Source of the DNA: Desertibaculum subflavum
GTDB taxonomy: Bacteria > Pseudomonadota > Alphaproteobacteria > Ferrovibrionales > Ferrovibrionaceae
NCBI GenBank assembly: GCA_003576705.1
Contig: QOZS01000047.1
Span: forward strand, 1 to 44,457
Reading direction: 5' to 3'
DNA: 44,457 nucleotides
Numbering within the stretch: position 1 is the first letter of the stretch; the number at the start of each line of letters is the position of its first letter. This document shows, piece by piece, positions 25,931 to 34,145 of this stretch. The notes beneath the pieces are model-generated. The model searched no databases and had not been told where the DNA came from. It saw only the letters and a program-made list of their open reading frames with translations. The translations under genes and the position numbers were made by a program.

Positions 25931-26464
25931 TTGACTTCAGTTAGGAGCGTTCATTCGTCGCGCTCCATGCGGCAGAAGCAAAGTTCTGCTGCAGCCGTGG
26001 CGGAATTGTTTGAGCATATTGTCCGCTCGATTCATACATCATCCTTCACGCTGGGCCTCAACCCGGCCCAATGGAACGCGCTTCGCTACCTTCACTCGGC
26101 GTCCGACAGCTCGCGCTCCGTCAAGGCGTTCGCCCGGTTCCAGATGGTCTCGGCAAGCACCGCCTCGCAGACCATTGCCGCGCTGGTGCGCAAGCGGCTC
26201 GTCACAAAGGAGCGCGATGAGAGCGACGGCCGCGGCGTGGTCCTCGCCCTCACGCCCAGGGGACGCGACATGCTCCAGCGCGATCCCCTGCAGGCACTTG
26301 CCGAGGCGTTCGCCATGCTCGACGACCCGGCGCTGACCGCCGCCGCGCAAATCGGCGCCGATGTTGCGAGGAACATGTTTTTAGTAAAGAATGGAAAAGA
26401 CGTCAACCTTTCAAATGCGGACTGCGCGGCCGATGAACGCGAAGATCCTCATCATCGACGATAG
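25931..26464 (+). CDS. MarR-family transcriptional regulator
   Basis: A TTG at 25931 preceded by GGAGGGG gives 177 aa; the next in-frame ATG at 25967 lacks a close ribosome-binding site. The protein has the MarR winged-helix core: FTLGLNPAQWNALRYLHSA, MVSASTASQTIAALVRKRLV (recognition helix) and KERDESDGRGVVLALTPRGRD (wing). The C-terminal helix bundles the dimer. The ligand is unknown. Its 3' end overlaps the response-regulator gene by 32 bases, tying it to the sensory cluster. Confidence 0.88.
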   Translation: MTSVRSVHSSRSMRQKQSSAAAVAELFEHIVRSIHTSSFTLGLNPAQWNALRYLHSASDSSRSVKAFARFQMVSASTASQTIAALVRKRLVTKERDESDGRGVVLALTPRGRDMLQRDPLQALAEAFAMLDDPALTAAAQIGADVARNMFLVKNGKDVNLSNADCAADEREDPHHRR

Positions 26465-26807
26465 TTCCGAACACCGACGACTGGTGACCGAAGCATTGAT
26501 TGATGACGGATATGACGTGACGGTGACGGCCGATGGTGTTGAAGGTTTGACTGCCTATCGCGCCCATCAATTCGACCTGGTGATCACTGACGTGCTGATG
26601 CCGGGGGCCGACGGCCTTGAAGTCATCCGGGCGATCCGGGAAGCCGGCGCGACCGTGCCTGTGATCGCGATGTCCGGAGGTGGCGCGTCGTTTCCCGCGG
26701 CCATCTCGCTCTCCGCCTCGCGTGCTCTGGGCGCGGTGGAGGTATTGCACAAACCATTTCGCATCGCCGAGTTGCGCGACGCCGTTCAGCGGGCACTGGT
26801 GCGCTGA
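26433..26807 (+). CDS. single-domain response regulator (CheY-like)
   Basis: The 124-residue product is a lone receiver domain: ILIIDDSSEHRRLV (acidic pair), phospho-Asp in FDLVITDVLMPGADG, the MSGG segment and the conserved Lys in LHKPFR. No output domain follows, so it acts by protein-protein contact. In-frame ATGs at 26391 and 26415 are possible alternative starts. It overlaps the MarR gene and lies upstream of the hybrid kinase, whose phosphate it may receive. Confidence 0.9.
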   Translation: MNAKILIIDDSSEHRRLVTEALIDDGYDVTVTADGVEGLTAYRAHQFDLVITDVLMPGADGLEVIRAIREAGATVPVIAMSGGGASFPAAISLSASRALGAVEVLHKPFRIAELRDAVQRALVR

Positions 26808-26869
26808 GGGCGCGGTGACGGCCGCATCCCGAACAATCCATACACGCGCACTTCATTGATAAGATCGTT

Positions 26870-26923
26870 GGTAAACTTTTAATCAGGACTCCTCACTATC
26901 TTCCGACAATGTGGAGTCCTCAT
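26870..26923. promoter_or_regulatory. conserved element upstream of the hybrid kinase, copy 1, with inverted repeat
   Basis: The segment GGTAAAC, TTTTAAT, GGACTCCTCA, TAT, CTTC is repeated almost exactly at 30811-30849 before the PAS/MCP pair. Here AGGACTCC (26885-26892) also forms an inverted repeat with GGAGTCCT (26913-26920). A 16-base stretch, aatgtggagtcctcat (26908-26923), recurs identically at 30825-30840. It lies between the response regulator and the kinase start, as expected for a shared operator or promoter. Confidence 0.6.
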
Positions 26924-27055
26924 CATGAGTTTCGTGATGGCGGCATCAGGAAGGTGGCTGATGCGTGCGGCGGTTGTTGATCGCTTGAGGGGGCGTTCCA
27001 AGAAAATCGATAGGTCCGGCGCGCTGCTGCGCACGGCCGCGGGGAGGGAAGAGCT

Positions 27056-30000
27056 TTGTTGGCGACCGAGGTGTTTCGGGTTCTGACGGCCCAGCGTCAC
27101 TGTCAGCGGCGCTTCGCGGGCATTGCCCTGGCGCTGACCTGCGTCGGGTGGCTCGTTTTTGCCGGCACCGTCTGGTTCGGCTCCAGGGAAGGGACCGAGG
27201 GAATCCTCGGTGCGCGCGTGATGGTGGCCGGCCCCCTCCTGCTCGCCGTGTGTTGTACGTTGATGGCGGCTCTGTGGTTCTACGCCCTCCGAGGTGAAGG
27301 CCCCGTCGCAACCTTCACCGAAAACGTCCGCGAATTGCTCGGCCAGGCGATGAACGCCGCATCCGTCGGCGTGGTTCTCGTTGATGCCGCGCGACCCGAC
27401 CTTCCGATCATCTACGTCAATCGGGCGTTCTCCACGATCACCGGCTATGCGCCCGAAGAGGTCCAGGGCAGGAACGCCCGCTTTCTCCATGGCAACGGCA
27501 CCGACGCCCGCGCCCTCGACGAGGTCAGGCGCGCGATCCAGGAGGTACGGCCCTGTGCCGTCCGCCTGCTCAACTACCGCAAGGACGGTGCCCTGTTCTG
27601 GAACGACCTGCGCGTCAGCCCGATCCGCGATCAGGGCGGCCGCGTACTCTACTTCCTGGGAATTCTGATCGACGTCACCGCGGAGGTCATCGCCACCGAG
27701 AACCTGGCCCGGGTCAATACCGAACTGGAGCGCCGGGTGGACGAGCGCACTGCCGCACTGGTCCAACGTGAGCGACATCTGCGTGGCATCCTCGACAATA
27801 TCGCCGACATGGTGATCACCATCGATGAGCGGGGCCGCGTAACATCGTTCAACGCGGCCGCCGAGCAGGCGCTGGGCTGGCGGGAGGCGGAGATCGTCGG
27901 CCAGGACATCGCGGTGATCGCCGCGGATCCCGACCGCTCGCGGCACCCCAGCTACATCGAGCGATACCTTAGGACAGGCGAGAGCCGCATCATGGGAGTG
28001 CGGGCGCGGGAGCTGATCGCCCGGCGCAAGGACGGCACCACCTTGCCCATCGAGCTCACGATCGGGGAAATCCGCAACAACGGCACCCGCAGCTTCGTCG
28101 GCGCCATGCGCGACATCACCGAGCGACGCCGCCAGCAGGAACGCCTGGAGGCGAGCGAAACGCGGTTCCGCATGCTGGCGGCGGCCACACCGTTTGGGCT
28201 CTGCGTCTCCCGGCTCGACAACACTGAGATCCTTTACGTCAACGAGGCTCTCGCGCGCATGCACGGCAGTTCTGCCGCGGCGTTGATCGGCCGCAGGACG
28301 ACGGACCTCTATCACGATGCCCACGACTGGCTCGAATTGATCGACACACTGCGGATCCACGGGCACGTTGCCGAGACCGAGCTGCAATGCCGACGCATTG
28401 ACGGTACGCCTGTCTGGCTGATGCTCTCCGCGGCGCTCACCGAGCTCGATGGCGTGCCAGCGGTCATCACGGGGATTTACGACATCTCGCGGCGCCGTGA
28501 CGCGGAGGCGCGCCTGCGCGATGCGGCAGAGGCGCTGCGGCGCAGCGAGCAGGAACTCCGCCTCGTCGCCGACAACCTGCCGATGATTCTGACCTACGTC
28601 GATCGCGATGAGCGGTACCGCTTCGCCAATCGCACGGCGTCCCTGTGGTATGGAAAGCCGGTCAGCGACATCATCGGCAGCAAGGTGAGCGATGTTCTGC
28701 TGCCCGAGGCCTACGCCCGCGTGCACAACTACGTGCGGCGCGGCCTCGCCGGCGAATTCGTCCGGTTCGAGGATACGCTGACCTATCCGGGGGGCCGCAC
28801 GCGACATGTCGAAGTCCAGTACGTGCCGCACCGGCTCGAAGACGGTCGCCTTGCAGGGTTTTTCACCGTGGTCGCCGACGTGACTGAGCGGAGCCAGATG
28901 GAAGAGCAGCTGCGGCAATCCCAGCGCATGGAGACGATCGGCCAGCTCACCGGTGGGATCGCGCACGACTTCAACAACTTCCTCGGCGTTATCATCGGCA
29001 ATCTCGATCTGGCGATCCGCGATGTGCAGAACATGCCCCGGCCGCGGGAGCTGATCGAGCGCGCCATCGCGGGAACGCAACGGGCCGCGGCGCTCGTCCA
29101 GAGACTCCTGAGCTTCTCTCGCCGCCAGTCACTTCAGCCGACCGACATCGACACCAACCACCTGGTGGAAGAGCTGGCCGCCTTTGCCGCACGATCTCTC
29201 GGCGAGAGCATCCGCATGACGCTGGATCTCGCGCCGGACACCTGGCATTGCCGGGCCGATCGAGTGCAGTTGGAAAGCGCGCTCATGAACCTCGCCATGA
29301 ATGCGCGCGATGCGATGCCGTCCGGCGGCACGATAGGGATCACGACCCTCAATCGGTCGTTGGACGCCGTGCCTGCCGACCAGGTATCCGACCTTCCGCC
29401 CGGCGACTATGTACAGATCATGGTCGCCGACGACGGGATCGGCATGGACCCCGCCGTGCTCGGGCGCGCCTTCGAGCCCTTCTTCACGACGAAGGAGGTG
29501 GGCGCCGGCACTGGCCTGGGGCTGAGCATGGTCTACGGCTTCGTTCGTCAGTCGGGCGGCGACGTGCGCATCGAGAGCGCGCCGGGGCGCGGCACGGCGG
29601 TACACCTGCTGCTGCCTCGCGCCGCTGCCGGAGGGCAGGCCGAATGCGTCTGCGGCGAATGCGCGTGCGGGTCGGACGAGCGCAGCCTGATCGGTGCAGG
29701 GCGCGTCATCCTCGTCGTGGAGGACGATCCGGCACTGCGGCGCTTTTCGGTGTCGGCCCTGCAGGAGCTCGGCTTTGAAACCGTCGAGGCCGCGACCGCC
29801 GACGAAGGCGCCGCGGCACTGCGTGCGCGTCCGGACATCGCCCTCCTGTTCAGCGATGTGATGCTTCCGGGCGGGCGCTCGGGCATCGATCTCGCCCGCG
29901 AGGCGAAGACGATCCGCCCGGATCTGCTGCTCCTCTTCACCTCCGGTTTCGTCGGCAAGCACACCGAAGTCGGCGAGGAGCTGATCACGGAGGAAACGCT

Positions 30001-30118
30001 GCTGCCCAAGCCGTTCCGTGTGAGCGACCTCGCGGCGCGGTTGGCGCGGCTTCTTCGCGAGCGTGCCCCGCAGGCCGCGAGCGGGAATCAATCCACGCAA
30101 CGTCAAGAGCAAGAGTGA
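27056..30118 (+). CDS. membrane hybrid histidine kinase with four PAS domains and receiver
   Basis: The start is a TTG pair preceded by GGGAGGGAAGAG. The 1020-aa protein has two TM helices (about 20-42 and 53-78) and a LOV-like PAS (about 92-215). This is followed by a short coiled linker, three more PAS domains (about 235-360, 365-485, 495-620), HisKA with H637 in GGIAHDFNN, HATPase_c, and a receiver with D934 in SDVMLPGG. The LOV core reads GRNARFL: residue 141 is Ala where photoactive LOV domains have Cys. A CxCxxCxC cluster (C864, C866, C869, C871) sits between ATPase and receiver. It is the main sensor of this cluster; the stimulus is unknown. Confidence 0.93.
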   Translation: MLATEVFRVLTAQRHCQRRFAGIALALTCVGWLVFAGTVWFGSREGTEGILGARVMVAGPLLLAVCCTLMAALWFYALRGEGPVATFTENVRELLGQAMNAASVGVVLVDAARPDLPIIYVNRAFSTITGYAPEEVQGRNARFLHGNGTDARALDEVRRAIQEVRPCAVRLLNYRKDGALFWNDLRVSPIRDQGGRVLYFLGILIDVTAEVIATENLARVNTELERRVDERTAALVQRERHLRGILDNIADMVITIDERGRVTSFNAAAEQALGWREAEIVGQDIAVIAADPDRSRHPSYIERYLRTGESRIMGVRARELIARRKDGTTLPIELTIGEIRNNGTRSFVGAMRDITERRRQQERLEASETRFRMLAAATPFGLCVSRLDNTEILYVNEALARMHGSSAAALIGRRTTDLYHDAHDWLELIDTLRIHGHVAETELQCRRIDGTPVWLMLSAALTELDGVPAVITGIYDISRRRDAEARLRDAAEALRRSEQELRLVADNLPMILTYVDRDERYRFANRTASLWYGKPVSDIIGSKVSDVLLPEAYARVHNYVRRGLAGEFVRFEDTLTYPGGRTRHVEVQYVPHRLEDGRLAGFFTVVADVTERSQMEEQLRQSQRMETIGQLTGGIAHDFNNFLGVIIGNLDLAIRDVQNMPRPRELIERAIAGTQRAAALVQRLLSFSRRQSLQPTDIDTNHLVEELAAFAARSLGESIRMTLDLAPDTWHCRADRVQLESALMNLAMNARDAMPSGGTIGITTLNRSLDAVPADQVSDLPPGDYVQIMVADDGIGMDPAVLGRAFEPFFTTKEVGAGTGLGLSMVYGFVRQSGGDVRIESAPGRGTAVHLLLPRAAAGGQAECVCGECACGSDERSLIGAGRVILVVEDDPALRRFSVSALQELGFETVEAATADEGAAALRARPDIALLFSDVMLPGGRSGIDLAREAKTIRPDLLLLFTSGFVGKHTEVGEELITEETLLPKPFRVSDLAARLARLLRERAPQAASGNQSTQRQEQE

Positions 30119-30128
30119 GGAGCAATCA

Positions 30129-30656
30129 ATGCGGGGTGTGCCGCGTATCGGGGCGAGATTGAGGCTTCTGGGCATCGACGACGATGCCCGGGCAGAGATG
30201 CAGCGCTTCCTCCCGATCCTGGTGGCGGGGCTCGACCACATCATCGAGCGCTTCTACGCGCACATGTTTTCGCTCCCCGAGGGTCGGCACATTTTCGGCG
30301 ATCCGGGTGTGGTGGAGCGCCTGAAAGTTCGCCAGAAGGCGCATTGGCTCCGCCTCTTCTCGTCCACCTTCGATGACGACTACGTCAGCGGTGCCATCAA
30401 GGTTGGAGAGGTGCACTACGTCCAGGCAATACCGCCCTACCTCTATATCGCGGGGTACAATTTCTTTCACTGTGAGCTGATCCGCCTCGTGTGCGATGCG
30501 GTGCCATCCCGCCTCGTGCCCCGCGTCCTGGCCGCCTTCACACGAGTCGTCTCACTCGACATGGACCTCGCGCTCTCGGCCTACACGCGCGAATACTGGA
30601 AGTCGGTCACCGCGAGCCACAGAGCCGGAACCATCGTCGAGATCGTGGAAGATTAG
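30129..30656 (+). CDS. stand-alone protoglobin (globin-sensor domain)
   Basis: GAGGAG precedes the ATG at 30129, ten bases after the kinase stop, so the two are co-transcribed. The 175-aa product is a sensor-globin/protoglobin domain only: HIIERFYAHMFSLPEGRHIF, KVRQKAHWLRLFSSTFDDDY, and the proximal heme His H96 in KVGEVHYVQAIPPYLYIAGYNFF (split across residues 91-113). Such domains usually sit at the N-terminus of chemoreceptors or cyclases and bind O2, NO or CO. Here it is free and can only signal by contact, perhaps with the kinase or the soluble chemoreceptor downstream. Confidence 0.88.
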   Translation: MRGVPRIGARLRLLGIDDDARAEMQRFLPILVAGLDHIIERFYAHMFSLPEGRHIFGDPGVVERLKVRQKAHWLRLFSSTFDDDYVSGAIKVGEVHYVQAIPPYLYIAGYNFFHCELIRLVCDAVPSRLVPRVLAAFTRVVSLDMDLALSAYTREYWKSVTASHRAGTIVEIVED

Positions 30657-30719
30657 GCACCGCTGCGCGAAGCCCTGAGCAGACGGGCTGGCGTTCGGGT
30701 GCCCGACAAGCTCCGTTGA

Positions 30720-30779
30720 CTCCGTCCGCGGACATCTCCGTCCGCGGACATCTCCGTCAGCGGACATCTCCGTCAGCGG
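30720..30779. repeat. 16-bp tandem repeat, about 3.75 units
   Basis: The unit CTCCGTCCGCGGACAT occurs twice, then once as CTCCGTCAGCGGACAT, and a final partial CTCCGTCAGCGG. The first two units contain the 10-bp palindrome GTCCGCGGAC. The array is non-coding and lies between the protoglobin gene and the second conserved regulatory element. Confidence 0.9.
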
Positions 30780-30810
30780 CCAGTGGGGGAAGAGGAAAGT
30801 CCGTTTACAT

Positions 30811-30849
30811 GGTAAGCAAATTTTAATGTGGAGTCCTCATTATATCTTC
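30811..30849. promoter_or_regulatory. conserved element upstream of the PAS/MCP genes, copy 2
   Basis: GGTAAGC, TTTTAAT, GTGGAGTCCTCA, TAT, CTTC matches the element at 26870 with a 3-base and a 2-base gap. It includes the identical 16-mer aatgtggagtcctcat. It ends 77 bases before the PAS start, suggesting that both transcription units of the sensory cluster answer to the same regulator or sigma factor. Confidence 0.6.
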
Positions 30850-30925
30850 TCGCGAGATGCGATGGATCGTTGCGGCCACCTGCCGGACAGCGGGGATTCG
30901 CAAAGGCGTCGCGGAGGAGGGAAAC

Positions 30926-31462
30926 ATGACCAAGTACGCGGTGGAGCCGACGGGTCGCGAGCGCACGTTCGGCGAGGATGAGATCATCGTGAGCAAGACG
31001 GACACCAGCGGTCGCCTGCTCTACGTGAACGACGTTTTCTGCAAGGTCGGTTTGTACACGGAGAGCGAGCTGATCGGACAGCCGCACAGCATCGTCCGGC
31101 ATCCAGAAATGCCGCGGACCGTCTTCAAGCTGCTGTGGGACACGATCCAGAAGGGCGAGGAAATCTTCGCCTACGTGAAGAACATGGCGAAGAACGGCGA
31201 TCATTATTGGGTCCTCGCCCATGTGACACCGAGCTTCGACGCCGCCGGCCGCATCATCGGATTTCACTCGAATCGGCGCGTGCCCGATCGATCCGCCCTC
31301 GCGACCATCGAGCCGATCTATCAAAAGCTCCTGATCGAGGAGGGTCGGTCCGCGAACCGCAAGGATGGTCTCGCCGCCGCGGAGCAGATGCTTGCCGAAA
31401 TGCTGCGGGTTCAGAACACGGAATACGACCGCTTCATCTTCTCGACGCTGAAGGCGGCATAA
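30926..31462 (+). CDS. Aer-type PAS sensor protein
   Basis: GGAGGAGGG precedes the ATG at 30926. Residues 15-125 are a PAS domain of the Aer class: IIVSKTDTSGRLLYVNDVF, GQPHSIVRHPEMPRTVFKLL and KNMAKNGDHYWVLAHVTP, the residues that surround FAD in Aer. The 178-aa protein ends in a helical tail and has no membrane helix or signalling domain. In Aer the same PAS domain is fused to a receptor; here a soluble receptor is encoded 42 bases downstream, so this looks like a split energy-taxis sensor. FAD binding is inferred. Confidence 0.9.
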   Translation: MTKYAVEPTGRERTFGEDEIIVSKTDTSGRLLYVNDVFCKVGLYTESELIGQPHSIVRHPEMPRTVFKLLWDTIQKGEEIFAYVKNMAKNGDHYWVLAHVTPSFDAAGRIIGFHSNRRVPDRSALATIEPIYQKLLIEEGRSANRKDGLAAAEQMLAEMLRVQNTEYDRFIFSTLKAA

Positions 31463-31504
31463 CGCTAGCCGCGTCGCACAACGACAGGACGGAGAGGGGT
31501 TCAC

Positions 31505-32812
31505 ATGTTCAAGCGCAATGCTTCGGGCGCGGGAAATGACCTGCGCTCAAGGATGGAGCGGGCCGAGAGCGAGCTCGCCGCCTATCGTGAGGTTATCGCC
31601 GCCGCCGGCGACGTCTGCGCCAAGGCCGCCAAGGGCGACCTCCAGGCACGTATCGTCGAAACGGAGAAATTCGGTGAGCAGGGCGCCGTGCTGATCTCGA
31701 TCAACCGGCTGCTCGACCTGACCGACGCCTTCGTGCGCGAATCAGGCGCCTCGCTCCAATATGCGAGCGAGGGCAAGTTCTATCGTGCCTTCCTGGTTCG
31801 CGGCATCCTCGGCGACTTCCGTCGCGGTGCGGAGGTCATCAACAACGCGCGGCAATCGATGGAAACGCGCACCATGGAGGCCGCCGCCGCCGACGTGAAG
31901 CGCCGCGAGATGGAGCAAGCGGAGCAAGAGCGCGTGTTGGCCGAAGCCAAGGCACGTGAAGCCCGCGCCAATCGCATCGGCGAGATCATCGCGAGCTTCG
32001 AGGAGGGAGCCGAACAGGCCACGGGCACCATGGTGGCCGCCGCCACGCAGCTCCGCTCCACAGCGGACACCATGGTGGGCAACGCCGACCGGACGACGAA
32101 GCAGGCCACTACCGTCGCTGCCGCGGCCGAGCAGGCGACGGCGAACGTTCAGACGGTCGCTTCGGCTTCCGAGGAGCTTTCGAGCTCAATCCGGGAGATC
32201 AGCCGCCAAGTCAACCAATCGACCACCGTCGCAAGCGAGGCGGTGACCGCCGCACAGAACACCGACCGCACCGTCGGGCAGCTTGCGGAAGCCGCACGGC
32301 GCATCGGCGACGTGGTCAAGCTGATCGCCGACATTGCGAGCCAGACGAACCTCCTCGCGCTCAACGCCACGATCGAGGCCGCGCGCGCCGGCGAGGCCGG
32401 CAAGGGCTTCGCGGTCGTCGCCTCCGAGGTCAAGGCGCTAGCCAACCAGACGGCCAAGGCCACCGGCGAGATCAGCCAGCAGATCACCTCCATCCAGGAG
32501 GCGACGACCGTCTCGGTCGGTGCCATCCAAGGCATCGTCAAGACGATCGCGGAGATCAGCTCGATCTCGGCCTCGATCGCCTCGGCGGTGGAGGAGCAGG
32601 GCGCCGCCACCGGCGAGATTGCCCGCAACGTCCAGGAGGCCGCGAGCGGCACCCAGGAGGTCTCGCGCAGTATCGGTGACGTTTCCGCGGCCGCCACCGA
32701 GTCCGGCGCCGCGGCCAACGAACTGCGCGGCTCCGCTGCCGACCTCGAGAAGGTGTCGGCCACGCTCCGGCAGCAGATTCAGCAGTTTCTCCAAGACGTG
32801 CGGGCGGCGTGA
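31505..32812 (+). CDS. soluble methyl-accepting chemotaxis protein
   Basis: The 435-aa protein has no TM helix. Residues 1-110 are a helical N-terminal region (AAAGDVCAKAAKGDLQARI, HAMP/HBM-like), then a charged coiled coil. The receptor signalling hairpin follows with its invariant tip, IADIASQTNLLALNATIEAA, then RAGEAGKGFAVVASEVKALA. No C-terminal CheR-docking pentapeptide is seen. It presumably forms cytoplasmic arrays with CheA/CheW encoded elsewhere and takes input from the PAS protein upstream and possibly the protoglobin. Its stop overlaps nothing; a small helical gene follows. Confidence 0.94.
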   Translation: MFKRNASGAGNDLRSRMERAESELAAYREVIAAAGDVCAKAAKGDLQARIVETEKFGEQGAVLISINRLLDLTDAFVRESGASLQYASEGKFYRAFLVRGILGDFRRGAEVINNARQSMETRTMEAAAADVKRREMEQAEQERVLAEAKAREARANRIGEIIASFEEGAEQATGTMVAAATQLRSTADTMVGNADRTTKQATTVAAAAEQATANVQTVASASEELSSSIREISRQVNQSTTVASEAVTAAQNTDRTVGQLAEAARRIGDVVKLIADIASQTNLLALNATIEAARAGEAGKGFAVVASEVKALANQTAKATGEISQQITSIQEATTVSVGAIQGIVKTIAEISSISASIASAVEEQGAATGEIARNVQEAASGTQEVSRSIGDVSAAATESGAAANELRGSAADLEKVSATLRQQIQQFLQDVRAA

Positions 32813-32913
32813 CCAGAGCAAGGCGGCGGACCGGAAGGCAGGTTTCCGGGTCCTGCCTTCGAGCGCTGCCGGCCGAAGGGCCATCGTTCAGCCTTCATCG
32901 AAGGAGACCAAGC

Positions 32914-33294
32914 GTGGTCCATGATGCCCCGATGTCGAGTTTCCCGGCATCCTCGGTCAGCGAAAATCCTGACCGCCTCACCGGTGGCGCGTCAAACGTC
33001 CATCTGCATCCCGCGCTCACTCGACAGTTCAACAGCGGTGTCGGAAGCGCTCTTGCGATACTGAAGGACTACAGGACGGAGCTTGAGCGGCTGGTCGAGA
33101 TCACGACAGATATCGCCGCGGCCTCCGCGCGACAGACAGAGGCACCCCCGTCACCATCCGCGCTCTCCGCGATGGCCGAGTCCGGATCTCGCCTCGATCA
33201 ACTGGCGCAGAATCTCCGGCTGGCGGCGACGGAACTTGAGAGCAGTGGTTCCCGCTTTCTCCGAGCCATCAAGCTCGTCAGCCGTAGCTGGTAG
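32914..33294 (+). CDS. small helical protein of unknown function in the chemosensory cluster
   Basis: A GTG at 32914 has AAGGAG seven bases upstream; an ATG at 32932 is the alternative. The 126-residue product is hydrophilic and mostly helical with heptad-like leucines (ALAILKDYRTELERLVEITT, DQLAQNLRLAATELESSG). There is no signal peptide, TM helix or cysteine. Position after the soluble receptor suggests an accessory role in the array, but nothing in the sequence proves it. Confidence 0.55.
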   Translation: MVHDAPMSSFPASSVSENPDRLTGGASNVHLHPALTRQFNSGVGSALAILKDYRTELERLVEITTDIAAASARQTEAPPSPSALSAMAESGSRLDQLAQNLRLAATELESSGSRFLRAIKLVSRSW

Positions 33295-33297
33295 CCC

Positions 33298-33450
33298 AAG
33301 GTTTCGAGCACGTTTGCCGGTGTCGTGTTCGACTACGCCCACGACATCATCGCCGATCTCATGGACACGGTGGGCCGCCGCCTGCGCCCAGCCTTTCGCC
33401 TCGCCAAGTTCGAAGGCGACGCGGCCTTCCTCTACGCTGCCACCTCGGCG
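33298..33450 (+). pseudogene. DUF2652 (cyclase-like) domain remnant
   Basis: About 45 residues are recognisable (YAHDIIADLMDTVGRRLRP, then AFRLAKFEGDAAFLYAA), the central block of DUF2652 proteins, which have a nucleotide-cyclase-like fold. The domain start is missing and the frame breaks soon after; the continuation (GRNALDHPLKGLLLLAD) is in another frame. A decayed gene following the chemosensory operon. Confidence 0.5.
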
Positions 33451-34145
33451 CGAGGACGGCCGCAACGCGCTGGACCATCCGCTGAAAGGCCTGCTCTTGC
33501 TCGCGGATACGCTGAACTCGACCGGCCAGACCTTGCGCGCCCACGAGCACATGTCCACCGGGTATCCCGATCGATCTTATCCCGCCATGCCCAGTGAGAC
33601 GATCAGCGTCACGACGCAGCCGCAACTCGGCATGAACCCGGACAAAGTCCGACAACGCCAACGCGCCGGTTCCGGTGAGACGCACGATGCCGCACTGAAA
33701 GTCGATCAAATAGCCGAGCCGACCTGTCCGACATGCAAGCCCCGCTGGTGCCGCGGAGGTCTCGGGATCGCGCATGAAACGTCCAATTCCCGCTATGCCT
33801 TCTGTAGGTACTGTGCGCCCGCGCCAGGCGGACATTCCTGATTTGGATCAACTTTCGCGAGAAAGGCCCCACGGTCTCAAGCGGGACCGCTCGGCGAGTC
33901 ATTGGCGTGCTCGCGGTCCGCAAGGGAGAGCACATCAGGCCGTTAACGCGGGCGCAAGCCAAGGACGTTACATTGCAACACTGCAGGCGCTCATCGCCGC
34001 AATTTAGGTGAAGCGCTCCGGACCTGGCGACTGGCCGGGCGCCGTCTCCACTCTCTGACCTGCAGCGGCTCGGCATTCTCTCAGACGGCTTGGGCTACTG
34101 TTGCACTTTCTCCACGCGTTAACAAATCTTTGGCAATGCACATAA
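33451..34145. other. gene-free, decayed stretch
   Basis: Several frames are open because of base composition, but none has a ribosome-binding site plus recognisable protein features. It probably contains the scrambled 3' part of the DUF2652 gene and the promoter of the PAS_5 gene near its end. Confidence 0.45.

Noticed and set aside
26879..29080. 733-aa minus-strand open frame
   Set aside because: Lies antisense to the hybrid kinase, whose domains are unmistakable; no family features of its own.
30720..30779. CRISPR array
   Set aside because: Units are contiguous with no unique spacers; it is a simple tandem repeat.
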